Source: Pantoea cypripedii
GTDB lineage: Bacteria; Pseudomonadota; Gammaproteobacteria; Enterobacterales; Enterobacteriaceae
Direction of reading: 5' to 3'
Assembly: GCF_002095535.1 (NCBI RefSeq)
Contig: NZ_MLJI01000001.1
Location: 3,275,832-3,339,831 of the forward strand
Length of the DNA stretch: 64,000 nucleotides
Of the stretch, positions 27,791 to 36,939 are shown in pieces (position 1 is the stretch's first letter; every line of letters starts with the position of its first letter). The notes beneath the pieces are model-generated. The model had not been told where the DNA came from. It was given only the letters and a program-made list of their open reading frames with translations, and made no database searches. A program made the position numbers and the translations under genes.

Positions 27791-30039
27791 CCCAGGAATA
27801 CGCCTACCCGTGGAATGCCCCACGGGAGGCCATCGCCAGCCCGTACCCCACGTACGAGGAAGCCCGCAGCCGCAGTCAGATGATTGCGGCTTTAGTGCAT
27901 GCACAGGATTTACTCGAAAAGCAGCCCACTCTGGTGCAGCTCGACGTTAAACGCCGTATCAGTGATCTTGAAAAAACACAGGGCACAGCCCGTGCCAATG
28001 CGTACTTTACGAAAACTTTCGTAGAGCGCACATTGCCACGCGTTGAAGTCGTTAACGCGCAGTATCGTCTCGGTGAAATGAAAGCTGGCACATTTAATCT
28101 GCTGACTGAGAACGCCATCAGAAAAACAGGTGCGGCCAGTGCTGGCGGTGCACTGTGGGAATTAATGAAGCGCTTTAACCGTCTGCCTGATATGGCTCGT
28201 TCTGACGTTGATCTCCTGTCAGGTGATATCGCTAATTTCATCATGGCCGAACTGGCGCAGGTGCACGAACAGGTCAGCACTGAGTCAGATTATCGGTATA
28301 CGCATCGCGTTTATATGACCGCAGCCACTATTACCCGTGAGTTTAATCAGACCCCGCCGCTATGGGAAAAAGTCACATCCCGTCTGTTTGATCCTGAAGA
28401 AGTAACGCCAGCTATCATGCGCATGAAAACGGAAAAATGGTGGAAAAGCCGCCTGCGCCGTGTTGCAGCAGCATGGCGTGAGCATCTGCATATTGCACTC
28501 GCTAATGTCAGCAAGAAGCATACGCCTTATGCCAGCAATATGACCGTAGCAGAATGGCGCGAGCAGAAGCGCCGCACGCGTGAATTTCTTAAAGGGCTTG
28601 AGCTGGAGAACGAGGAGACTGGCGAGCGAATCAGTTTGATCGATAAGTTCGACGGGAGCGTTTCAAATCCGGCTATCAAGCGCTGTGAGTTAATGAACCG
28701 TATCCGTGGGTTTGAAAATATCTGCAATGAGATGGGGTTTGTTGGTGAGTTTTATACGCTGACTGCCCCGGCGCACTATCACGCCACAATCAAGACCGGC
28801 CATCGTAACCGTAAGTGGAACGGTGCAAGCCCGGCGGACACGCAGCGCTATCTCTGCAATGTCTGGCAAAAAATACGCGCCAAACTTCACCGTGAAGAAA
28901 TCCGCATCTTTGGGATCCGTGTTGCGGAACCTCATCACGATGCGACCCCACACTGGCACATGCTGATGTTCATGCTTCCTGAAAATGTTGATCGCGTGCG
29001 TGAAGTCATGCGCGATTATGCCTGGCAGGAAGACAGCAGCGAACTGACAACCGATAAGGCCCGTAAAGCGCGTTTTCACGCTGAAGCCATCGACCCGGAG
29101 AAAGGCAGCGCCACCGGATACATAGCGAAGTACATCTCTAAAAACATTGATGGCTATGCGCTCGACGGCGAGCTGGACGACGAAAGCGGCAAAGAGCTGA
29201 AAGCGACTGCGCCAGCGGTTTCAGCCTGGGCGGCACGCTGGCACATTCGCCAGTTCCAGTTTGTCGGCGGTGCACCGGTCACGGTTTATCGTGAACTCCG
29301 CCGCATGGCTGACAGTGAAACCGCGCATGGCCTGAGTATTGAATTTGCAGCTGCGCACGATGCTGCGGACGCTGGTGATTGGGCTGCTTATGTTAATGCA
29401 CAGGGCGGGCCGTTTGTACGCCGCGATGATCTGGCCGTTCGCACCTGGTATCAGCCCAGCGAAGACATTAACGAATATGGTGAAGAAATTGTCCGTATTA
29501 AGGGGGTTTATGCAACGGAGGTTGGCGCAGATACGCCAATTTTAACCCGCCTGGCACAGTGGAGGATTGTTCCAAAAAGTGCCCTTGATTTGGCCGTTGA
29601 TCTTAAGGGCGCGTCCGCGCCCTCTTGGAGTTCTGTCAATAACTGTACGGGAGGTTTGAGATCAGATGATTCGAACCAGCCTGACAGTTTTGAAAAAATC
29701 GACTTCGGAGGCATGGGTCGCGAAGAGCGGCGGCAGTTTTTGACCCGAATAAGAGCGCAAGAGCCTCAAAAACGGCATCTGAAACTGAGACGGTCAGACA
29801 AAATTGAATCGGCTTGCGATAACGTGATTAGTCAGGTTAGAGATTTATGCGGCGAAACTATCAGTCGCGGGTTGGCCGTGCGTTTGATTAGTGGCACTCA
29901 GACCGAAATAGCCGGGCGAATGTTCCGCAGTTCGGTCTATGGCGACCTATTCCGCCCAAAAGTTAAGCCTGAGAAGGTAAGCATATTAGCCAGATTTAAC
30001 GGACTAGCAGACACTATGCGTATGAAAGGTGCCCAGTGA
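27787..30039 (+). CDS. A: Replication initiator protein A (P2 type, HUH endonuclease)
   Basis: A 750-residue rolling-circle initiator that nicks the phage origin and stays bound to the 5' end. P2 A has 761 residues. The HUH metal site is H389-W-H391 (TPHWHMLMF) and the two catalytic tyrosines are Y445 and Y449 in GYIAKYISKN, with the same Y-x3-Y spacing as P2. Start is GTG, coupled to the upstream methylase. The nick site probably lies inside the gene near 29607-29640. Confidence 0.93.
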   Translation: MTQEYAYPWNAPREAIASPYPTYEEARSRSQMIAALVHAQDLLEKQPTLVQLDVKRRISDLEKTQGTARANAYFTKTFVERTLPRVEVVNAQYRLGEMKAGTFNLLTENAIRKTGAASAGGALWELMKRFNRLPDMARSDVDLLSGDIANFIMAELAQVHEQVSTESDYRYTHRVYMTAATITREFNQTPPLWEKVTSRLFDPEEVTPAIMRMKTEKWWKSRLRRVAAAWREHLHIALANVSKKHTPYASNMTVAEWREQKRRTREFLKGLELENEETGERISLIDKFDGSVSNPAIKRCELMNRIRGFENICNEMGFVGEFYTLTAPAHYHATIKTGHRNRKWNGASPADTQRYLCNVWQKIRAKLHREEIRIFGIRVAEPHHDATPHWHMLMFMLPENVDRVREVMRDYAWQEDSSELTTDKARKARFHAEAIDPEKGSATGYIAKYISKNIDGYALDGELDDESGKELKATAPAVSAWAARWHIRQFQFVGGAPVTVYRELRRMADSETAHGLSIEFAAAHDAADAGDWAAYVNAQGGPFVRRDDLAVRTWYQPSEDINEYGEEIVRIKGVYATEVGADTPILTRLAQWRIVPKSALDLAVDLKGASAPSWSSVNNCTGGLRSDDSNQPDSFEKIDFGGMGREERRQFLTRIRAQEPQKRHLKLRRSDKIESACDNVISQVRDLCGETISRGLAVRLISGTQTEIAGRMFRSSVYGDLFRPKVKPEKVSILARFNGLADTMRMKGAQ
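29607..29640. other. Candidate P2-type replication origin inside gene A
   Basis: A GC hairpin (GGGCGCG-TC-CGCGCCC) is followed by CTCTTGGAGTTCTGTCAAT. This resembles, from memory, the P2 origin text CTCGGAGTCCTGTCAA within gene A. The region has little need to be GC-rich for coding. Confidence 0.5.
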
Positions 30040-30247
30040 TCGCTATTCTTTCTCTAAAGGGTTTACGATTGATAGGAAAAAATATCCTGTTATGGAATTT
30101 CAATTGGTCATATGGATTGATGAAAAATGCTCGTCTTATCATGCAGATGAAAATTTGTTTCGTCTGAAACATTTTTCTTCCGATCTTTCTGATTGCTATG
30201 ATACTGTATGCATGTACAGCTATTTGAAGGGGAGGGCGCGTGGATAA
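30029..30247 (+). CDS. Possible small phage protein after gene A
   Basis: 72 residues if started at a GTG that overlaps the end of A, or 51 from the ATG at 30092. Neither start has a convincing ribosome site. It ends inside the next start. I recognise no family, so it may not be a gene. Confidence 0.3.
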   Translation: MPSDRYSFSKGFTIDRKKYPVMEFQLVIWIDEKCSSYHADENLFRLKHFSSDLSDCYDTVCMYSYLKGRARG

Positions 30248-30431
30248 CGATTTACAAGAGCGGGTAATGCTTGAGCGTGTTGAGCTGATAGCTCGGCTCA
30301 CTACCGAGGGAATCTGTAAGGAACGGGACAGGGAAATAGCGCTAGGTTTAATTGCAGAGATCGCAAGTAGCGCCGCTCTGTCCAACAAACAATTTTCAGT
30401 CTTTTTTTCGGCTGTGCCAATTGAAAAGTAA
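30240..30431 (+). CDS. Small helical phage protein, unknown function
   Basis: 63 residues beginning GTG, with a strong GGGGAGG site just upstream. Charged and mostly helical (LQERVMLERVELIARLTTEG). It sits where P2 has orf91, at the end of the A operon and the edge of the variable cargo region. Confidence 0.5.
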   Translation: MDNDLQERVMLERVELIARLTTEGICKERDREIALGLIAEIASSAALSNKQFSVFFSAVPIEK

Positions 30432-30662
30432 TCGCGATATATTATTTTTTAAGGCTTTTGTGAATGTTAAAGATTACGATTGGCTCACCTTTTTGAGGTG
30501 CTTCAAATTATATCTATTAAAAATAAATTATGGGTGTTTTTGTTTGCTTAGATAGTCTTGTATCCTTGTGATTGAACTTTAATCGCCATATGTGCATTGT
30601 GCGATGCTGAAATAAAGTGTCGCAGTCTCAATCAATGATTGTTAGTACTTTTATTCATAGTT
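30432..30662. other. Gene-free AT-rich stretch between the A operon and the cargo gene
   Basis: No ORF with a credible start or ribosome site. Very AT-rich, unlike the phage core. It separates two convergent units. Confidence 0.5.
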
Positions 30663-30691
30663 AACAGAGCCATGTAGACTCTGTTTCATTA
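30663..30691. terminator. Hairpin between the phage early operon and the cargo gene
   Basis: AACAGAG (30663-30669) pairs with CTCTGTT (30679-30685), followed by TCATTATTATT on the plus strand. It ends at the stop of the convergent cargo gene. The T-run is interrupted. Confidence 0.45.
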
Positions 30692-33462
30692 TTATTCGTC
30701 GTATTTTTTAAGATCAGAGGCGAACTTTAAGATGCTGCATTTATAGCCTTGAAATGCATGCGTTGGAGTCGTTGGATATGCCAGTTTGAGAATGCCATCT
30801 TTCACTAAAGGATTTAGATAATCTCGTCTTAATGAGTTTGGATTTCTCCCCAGTAGTTCACTAAAGTCTCTCACAGTAAGATAGCCCCTAATGGACAATA
30901 CCATGATTTCTTTCATTATTACTGATTTTTTTACTCCTCGCTTCTTTCCATTTCTAATGGGGGCAGAGAGAGCCAATAACTCAGCCCATATGACTTCTTG
31001 ATAGACCTTTAAGAATTCAAGGTATGTTTTTATTTCTTTTTCTGGGTTGTCTATTTCACAAGAAAATAACTCTCCAGTTATCATTTGATAGAATGTTTTA
31101 GGGTTTTTGTTTTCATCACATATATGTTCTTCATAATATTTTTCACTTTCTTTAATCTGATCAACCAAATCTTTTATTTCTGCTTCAATTTCTCCCTTAT
31201 TCATGCTGAGCAAATCTTTGTTCTTACTATCTATAGCTACTTCTCTAGCAGAGGAAGCCAAATCTTTGCTATCAACGTTGCTTCTGGTTTCATGATCTGT
31301 ACTCAGCCCACCTTGTTGCTCAGTACCTAGCTCCTGCTGCTTAGTACTTAGCTCCTGTTGCTTAGTACTTAGCTCCTGCTGCTTAGTACTTAGCTCCTGC
31401 TGCTGCTTAGTACTTAGCTCCTGCTGCTGCTTGGTACTTAGCTCCTGCTGCTGCTTGGTACTTAGCTCCTGCTGCTGCTTAGTACTTAGCTCCTGCTGCT
31501 GCTTAGTACTTAGCTCCTGCTGCTGCTTAGTACTTAGCTCCTGCTGCTGCTCAGTACTTAGCTCCTGCTGCTGCTTAGTACTTAGCTCCTGCCGCTGCTC
31601 AGTACTTAGCTCCTGCTGCTGCTTATTACGATTCTCAATACCTAAGTTTATGGTTGATCCCTCGTCATCAATTAAGGTGATATGGGAATTATTATAATTT
31701 ACTTCAAAAATCGCTTTTGCTTGTTCAAGCCGAGACGAAAAGGATTCCAGTATTTGTTGGTAAGATTCTTCTAAAAAGCTCATTTTTCTTACAAACTCAT
31801 AACACTCTTGCTTAGTGTACGGCTCGTCAAATTCTTCATCAAAAGGGGAATCCGTCGAAGTGTCAGCATTTAAATTATTGGGGATGTAATCTTTAGGAGG
31901 GTGAATGAAACCAATTTGTAGTAGTTTATGGCCGCGTGCATTAGTTGGCGTGACAGGTGTATGATTTGAAAGGTAGTAGCGCTTGCTCTTCTGGATTCCA
32001 TCAGATTTTAAAAAGAAAGTCTAACTAGTTTGGAAAGCGATAATGTGATCTTACGTGTGTCGTATGAAGTTATTTCTCTTATTTCTTCATGGCTGACAAT
32101 ATCATTTTGTGCAGCAGTTGCTAATATTACTCTATCAAGTTCATTTAAGGATTTGAACTTACTACCACATATTTCCTTCAGCTTTTCGATGGTTTCTTTA
32201 GGGATGAATCCTTCAGTGCTAAGTTCTAGCCTTGTATTGTTGCTTTCGAAATTTTCGATTAATTTTGGCTCTGACCAGTGCTGGGATTTCCATCCGCTAA
32301 ATATTTTTGGCAATCCAGAGCCCGCTCTTTCACCAAGTCCAATCATTAAAAACATCTGATGAAGATATTTGTTTCTGCAATCGCTTTCACCTCCATTTTT
32401 CGCAATTACGAAAGGAACTCGCATAGTGCCTGGATTTCTAAAGGTGAATATTCCATTTTGTTTTACAATTTTTATTGGCGAATGACCATTATAATCAGCA
32501 TGTACGAGTGTATTTACTAATGCTTCTCTAAGAGCTACATGTACTGGGCTATCAGATGTCCTGACTCCACCAGAGATACTAAAAGGAATCTTTAAGTCCT
32601 CTGTTAATTTTCGGTATACTTTTCTATAAAAATCAAAGAGGTTTCCAGACCATGAGCCATCAGGGATCAACCTGTCATTCCAGCGAGTATTATCATCAAT
32701 TGTTTGATTATCTGTGATGTCTTGATATTCTATAAAATATTGAGGGAGGGCGTCTTGTATTGATTGCCATTTTCCAAACATTAGCAGTCCAGCCAATGTT
32801 AAACCCTCGACTCCAGTATTTCGATCTTTTCTCCAGCCTTTCAGTGATTTAATGAATTCGAAATCATCAAGCTCAAGCCAAACATGGTCTGGTTTAGAAC
32901 TGGATAATAAGTTCCTATATATTTGTATGCTTGATTTATCTAAGTCATCAATAGTGAATTTGTTGAATATTCTGTCGTCCAAAGTGTCGGTCAATTGCTC
33001 GGCAAGCATTGCCTTAACCTGTTCTGATGAACATTTTCGGTCTCCTTCATGGAGGCGAAGGTAAGTTCCTGTTAAAGGGTTACTATTGACATAAACTGGT
33101 CTCTGCTTTCTATTTGCCTGAGGTACTTCGACGATTATTATATTTTTGTCGTCAATTAGTTTGGTGTGAACTTTTGAGTCGTCCACTAAGCAGATACTAA
33201 TTTTTTGTGGGTTATTTATTGTATTGAAGAAATCTTTTTTTACCCTTTCTATATCATTAATTCCTGCAACTGAAAATACTCCTTTTTTTTCACGTACCCC
33301 AAGTAAAATTAATCCACCGTTTGTATTAGCCATAGCACTGTAAGTTGACCACATATCATCAGGCACGGCACCATTCCCATCTTTACCATTAGCTAGCTTG
33401 CATTCGATTTCATGGCTTTCTATTAAGCCCTTTAATGAAAAGTTCCTCTTTAAATCAATCAT
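30692..33462 (-). CDS. AlbA_2/Schlafen-type ATPase with repeat linker (frameshifted), candidate phage-defence protein
   Basis: Two reading frames (33462-32008, 484 aa, and 31783-30692, 363 aa) join into ~923 codons if one base is added at the T/A runs 32006-32014. The join restores a winged helix (KLVRLSFLKSDGIQKSKRYYLS once L follows SF). Domains: AlbA_2 (~10-150; ESHEIECKLA, SAMANTNGGLILLGV), a GHKL-like ATPase (~300-390; N-box REALVNTLVHADY, FRNPG, ERAGSGLPKI), winged helix 1 (~440-505), a polar linker with 14 QQQELSTK-like repeats (~615-723), a coil, and winged helix 2 (~845-915; LTVRDFSELLGRNPNSLRRDYL). Such proteins are called ATP-binding regulators or helicase-like; several Schlafen/AlbA_2 proteins act in phage defence. 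AT-rich and in the P2 tin/old position, it looks acquired. Its own activity is unknown. Confidence 0.8.
31311..31628 (-). repeat. In-frame tandem repeat, 24-bp and 21-bp units
   Basis: Inside the cargo gene. Ten 24-bp units encode QQQELST(K/E), one as QRQELSTK. Three 21-bp units encode QQELSTK or QQELGTE. One degenerate unit encodes QQGGLSTD. Units are almost identical at DNA level, so the array should gain and lose copies by slippage without breaking the frame. Confidence 0.95.
32006..32014 (-). other. Frameshift point in the cargo gene (T4A5 run)
   Basis: The upstream frame ends KLVRLSF-stop. With one more base in this run the protein continues FLKSDGIQKSKRYYLSNHTP, completing the wing of a winged helix and running open for 439 more codons. 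Confidence 0.75.
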
Positions 33463-33701
33463 TTAATATCCTTTCGTTTTGTTTCTTGTGAAGCGATAGA
33501 AAAAATAGAAGCTGTAGATTTTGCGCTGCTTTACTAAAGTAAGAGAGTTTTTTGCATACCAATTGTATGACTGGTTGAACTTGCATTTTACTGCATGATA
33601 TTGCATGTGCTTCCAAAATAAAACTTCCTCATGCGAAGCCAGACAACTTAAGCTTTTCCTCACTTTATGCGTTGCATGAAAAACGACAAGTAAAGCGGGC
33701 A
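33463..33701. other. Cargo-gene promoter region
   Basis: Gene-free and AT-rich up to about 33660. It must hold the promoter of the leftward cargo gene; I cannot fix -35/-10 boxes with confidence. Confidence 0.4.
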
Positions 33702-33720
33702 GGCGTGGCGGGGATAGCAT
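33702..33720. other. cos: Phage cos site (P2 type)
   Basis: GGCGTGGCGGGGATAGCAT differs at three positions from the 19-base cohesive end of P2 as I recall it (GGCGAGGCGGGGAAAGCAC). It is followed by TGCGCGC as in P2 and lies just past gene Q. The GC-rich, gene-free stretch to 33999 is the usual packaging-recognition region. Confidence 0.65.
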
Positions 33721-33999
33721 TGCGCGCGAGGGGCGCAAACATGTATGCGGAGGCTGCGCCAGCCGCACGGAGGCGGGCGCACGTCATCGCGGCGAACACG
33801 AGGAGCGAAACGGAAAAACCCCGCAAAACGCGCCTGAGCGCGCCTGGCGAGGTCTAATGGACGGGGCAAAATCAGGGGCGTACAGGTGGGGGTAGCATTT
33901 TCCCTTTTGGGGCGGTCTGCAAGCAAGGCTGATAGCCGGGCCAGCCTCTGCGATACCTTTCGCATCCAGCGCAGCGGCATCGTTTTTTCATATCACCAC

Positions 34000-35031
34000 C
34001 TAATCAACAGTCAGGACGTAAGGGGAGAATTGAATTACCTCCTGACCGATCCAGTTATTGATCTCCTTCAGGCGTTCCTGCAACGGCGTCAGCTCATTGC
34101 GAACAAATACCTGCGACGCCTTCACCGCGTCACCAAACCCGCCCGTATTATCCGGGATAATCCCCATCATCTGCGGCGGTACACGATGCGCGCTTAAAAG
34201 GTCGTCGCGGCTGGCTTTCTTGATGTTGAAAAAGTCGTCTTTCGTTGCCACCTCACTGAGCGGCAGAATCTTGATCCCGTCGGGTTTACCGTTTGGTGCG
34301 TACATAAACAGATTGCGGAAGTTCCCCAGCCCTTTCGTGTCGCGCATCGCCTGGCGCATCCGATCGATATCACTGCTGCTCTGTGCCGCGTCGGTCATAT
34401 ACAGGATGTAACCGGCGTGTGCGCCGTTCTGGTAGTACTTGCGGCGAAACAGAGTCGCCGACTCATTCAGCCAGGCGGAGTTAAGCGCGCTGAGATATTC
34501 CGGCAGGCCGTACAGCTCCTGATTAATATCAGGCTCGATAAGGTGAAACACCTGCCCGGCCTCAAACTGGTGCGCATCCTTCCATTCGTTCACAAACCAG
34601 TACGCGCCATCCTCGACTCCGCGCCGCGTGTATTTGGCCGGTGAGGTTTCCAGGCGCAGCGGCTGGCCGAGTGCGTTGCGGCGCCGCTCGGCAAATGCAT
34701 TGCCAAACACTAGATAATCAAGCGCAAATTTGCTGAATTCCTGCTGACTGAGCAGCGGATGCGGGATAAAGGTAGAAGCCAGGATGTTGCGCTTAACGTA
34801 AATCGGCGAACTGTGGTGAACGGCCGAGCGCAGGCTTTTCGCCAGGCCGTGAAAGCTGACCGGCGGCTCATACCAGCGGCCGTTATGGATGCACTCGGCA
34901 TAATCCAGAATGTCGCGCTTATCCATCACCGGCGTGGGATCGCCAAAGGTGAACGCCTCCACCGGCTGCGATGCCACCGGCGCGGGCCGGACAGGTGCGG
35001 TAAATGCCTTGCGGCCTTTGCGTTTGCTCAT
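34000..35031 (-). CDS. Q: Portal protein Q (PBSX/P2 family)
   Basis: Forms the twelve-subunit portal through which DNA enters the capsid. 343 residues (P2 Q 344). Conserved text includes VMDKRDILDYAECIHNGRWY, HHSSPIYVKRNILASTFIPH, LYGLPEYLSALNSAWLNES and PLSEVATKDDFFNIKKAS. Its ATG overlaps the stop of P by one base, so P and Q are coupled and transcribed toward cos as in P2. Confidence 0.95.
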   Translation of the reverse strand: MSKRKGRKAFTAPVRPAPVASQPVEAFTFGDPTPVMDKRDILDYAECIHNGRWYEPPVSFHGLAKSLRSAVHHSSPIYVKRNILASTFIPHPLLSQQEFSKFALDYLVFGNAFAERRRNALGQPLRLETSPAKYTRRGVEDGAYWFVNEWKDAHQFEAGQVFHLIEPDINQELYGLPEYLSALNSAWLNESATLFRRKYYQNGAHAGYILYMTDAAQSSSDIDRMRQAMRDTKGLGNFRNLFMYAPNGKPDGIKILPLSEVATKDDFFNIKKASRDDLLSAHRVPPQMMGIIPDNTGGFGDAVKASQVFVRNELTPLQERLKEINNWIGQEVIQFSPYVLTVD

Positions 35032-36794
35032 CAGTAGAATTCCATGAAAGAAGGATTTGCGCCGCCGCTGGCTGCGGTAAGCGGTTCGTTTAGCAGTGCG
35101 TGCATGATTGCCCAGGCGACGTCGGCGTGGCTGGCGTCTTCGCTGCGGCTCGCCTCATAGGTGGAGCGGTTGCCGCTGGCGGTCATGGTTTTGCGGATAG
35201 CCATAAAGGATTGGGTGATGTCGGTCTGGCCTGCGTCGTATTCAAGTCGGCCGCTGCTGATGGTGTCTTTCGCCTTCAGCACCATCGCGGTTTTCACTTC
35301 CGGCGTGTAACGGATTTCCCGCGCGGCCGGGTAGAACTGGCGGACCAGCTGAAACACACCCTGGCCGATGCCGGTCGCATCAATGCCGATGTATTCAACG
35401 GCGTATTTCTCCGTCAGTTCTTTAATCGACTGCGCCTGCGCCGCAAAGTCCATGCCGCGCCACTGGTGGCGCTCCAGCACGCGGAATTTGCCACCGGCAA
35501 CCAGCGGTGGCGCGATAACGGCACAGCCTGCGCTGTCGCCGGTGTGCGAGGGATCGTAACCAATCCACACCGGGCGGTAGTCGAACGGGCGCAGCGCATA
35601 CGGGTTAAAGTCGGTCCACTCCTCCAGGCTGTCCACCATGCAGCCCTGCAACTCGGCGAACGGAAATACGCTTGCCTCGTCATCAACAAACTCACACATC
35701 AGCAGGTTCTGATACTCAGCCGGGCTGTACTCAAGCTGCAACTGGTCAATATCAAACAGGTTGCAGCCGCCCGTCAGCGCATCTTCAACGGTGACAATCT
35801 GCCGCCACTGACCGTCACCGCACAGCGCGCCTTTTGCCAGGTGTGTATGTGACAGGTCAATCTCAATGCGGTCATCTTTGTTGCGACGCCCCTTATTAAA
35901 CAGCTCGCCGGACCAGAACGGATAAGCACTGTGCGACAGGCTCGACGGCGTGGAGAAATACGTCGTGCGCCATTTCTTATGCAGCGACATGCCGCTGGCA
36001 ACTTTTCGCAGCTCCTGGAATTTCGGTATCCAGAAATATTCATCCAGGTACAGATTGCCGGTGTAGCTCTGTGCGGTGCGCACGTTGGTGCCGAGAAAAA
36101 TCAGGCGTGCGCCGTTCGGCAACACAATCGGATCCCCCTTCAGATCAACATCCACCGACCGGGCAAAATCAATGATGTAGTTTTTGAAGACGTGCGCCTG
36201 CGCCTTGCTGGCAGACAGAAAAATCTGGTTGCGGCCGGTAGTCAGCGCATCAAGCAATGCCTCGCGGGCAAAATAGAATGTCGCACCAATCTGACGGGAT
36301 TTGAGAATGTTGCGAATACGGTGCGCCAGCCCGGCTTTATGCCAGCTGAGCTGGTACTCAAAGCAGCAATCCATAAACAGGTCAGTCAGCTTTCCGGTTT
36401 GCTCATCACTGAAAACGTTCTTGATAACCGGCTGACGCTCGCCACGGTTGCGGTTGCGCACGTTCGGATTGAGATCCACCTCGTTGCCGCTGCTGCGATA
36501 GCGTTCGACGCGGGCCAGCCGCTCAATCTGTCGGCCGAGCAGGTCGATTTCTTTGTAATCCCTTCCCTCCTTCACGTCTTTGAGGATGAGCTGAGTCAGC
36601 CGCGCCTCAAGACTGAATTCCACGCGGCTGATGGGCGCAACGTTCTCCCATTCATCGCGGAGTTTCCAGCTCTGCACGGTTGGCGTTTTCTGTCCGAGCG
36701 TCTCCGCTATCTGGCGCACGGAATATCCCTGCCAGTAAAGCAGTGCGGCCTGACGGCGCGGATCGCTGATGGTGGTGCCGGGTGTCATATTCAT
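35031..36794 (-). CDS. P: Terminase large (ATPase) subunit P
   Basis: Packages DNA and cuts cos with gpM. The ATG at 36794 (MNMTPGTTISDPRRQAALLY) gives 587 residues; P2 P has 590. The longer frame upstream would run into the promoter region for O. An N-terminal helix-turn-helix (YSVRQIAETLGQKTPTVQSW) precedes the ATPase (RQIGATFYFAREAL as Walker A-like segment) and the nuclease half (VWIGYDPSHTGDSAGCAVI, with acidic metal residues). Confidence 0.94.
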   Translation of the reverse strand: MNMTPGTTISDPRRQAALLYWQGYSVRQIAETLGQKTPTVQSWKLRDEWENVAPISRVEFSLEARLTQLILKDVKEGRDYKEIDLLGRQIERLARVERYRSSGNEVDLNPNVRNRNRGERQPVIKNVFSDEQTGKLTDLFMDCCFEYQLSWHKAGLAHRIRNILKSRQIGATFYFAREALLDALTTGRNQIFLSASKAQAHVFKNYIIDFARSVDVDLKGDPIVLPNGARLIFLGTNVRTAQSYTGNLYLDEYFWIPKFQELRKVASGMSLHKKWRTTYFSTPSSLSHSAYPFWSGELFNKGRRNKDDRIEIDLSHTHLAKGALCGDGQWRQIVTVEDALTGGCNLFDIDQLQLEYSPAEYQNLLMCEFVDDEASVFPFAELQGCMVDSLEEWTDFNPYALRPFDYRPVWIGYDPSHTGDSAGCAVIAPPLVAGGKFRVLERHQWRGMDFAAQAQSIKELTEKYAVEYIGIDATGIGQGVFQLVRQFYPAAREIRYTPEVKTAMVLKAKDTISSGRLEYDAGQTDITQSFMAIRKTMTASGNRSTYEASRSEDASHADVAWAIMHALLNEPLTAASGGANPSFMEFY

Positions 36795-36939
36795 GCCGCT
36801 AAGGCTACCGGCGGCAAAAATGGCGCGCCTGTCCTCGCTGTCTGCTGGTCGGTGAGCGGGCGGGCATTCGTTGAGGGATTGCGCCACGGCGGGGAAACTG
36901 GCCCCGAACCGAACCCCTCAACAGACCGGAGCCTGATTA
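36795..36939. promoter_or_regulatory. Divergent P/O late-promoter region
   Basis: 145 bases between the divergent P and O genes. In P2 this gap carries Ogr-dependent late promoters in both directions. A CCGGAGCC ribosome site precedes O. I cannot place the Ogr sites exactly. Confidence 0.5.

Noticed and set aside
31431..31697. 88-codon cysteine-rich frame (repeats of VLSSCCCL) on the plus strand
   Set aside because: It is the complement of the QQQELSTK array; the repeat keeps all frames open. No ribosome site.
33660..33980. Arg/Pro-rich frames of 60-106 codons in the GC-rich region after Q
   Set aside because: Overlapping frames on both strands with no ribosome site; the region is cos and packaging DNA.
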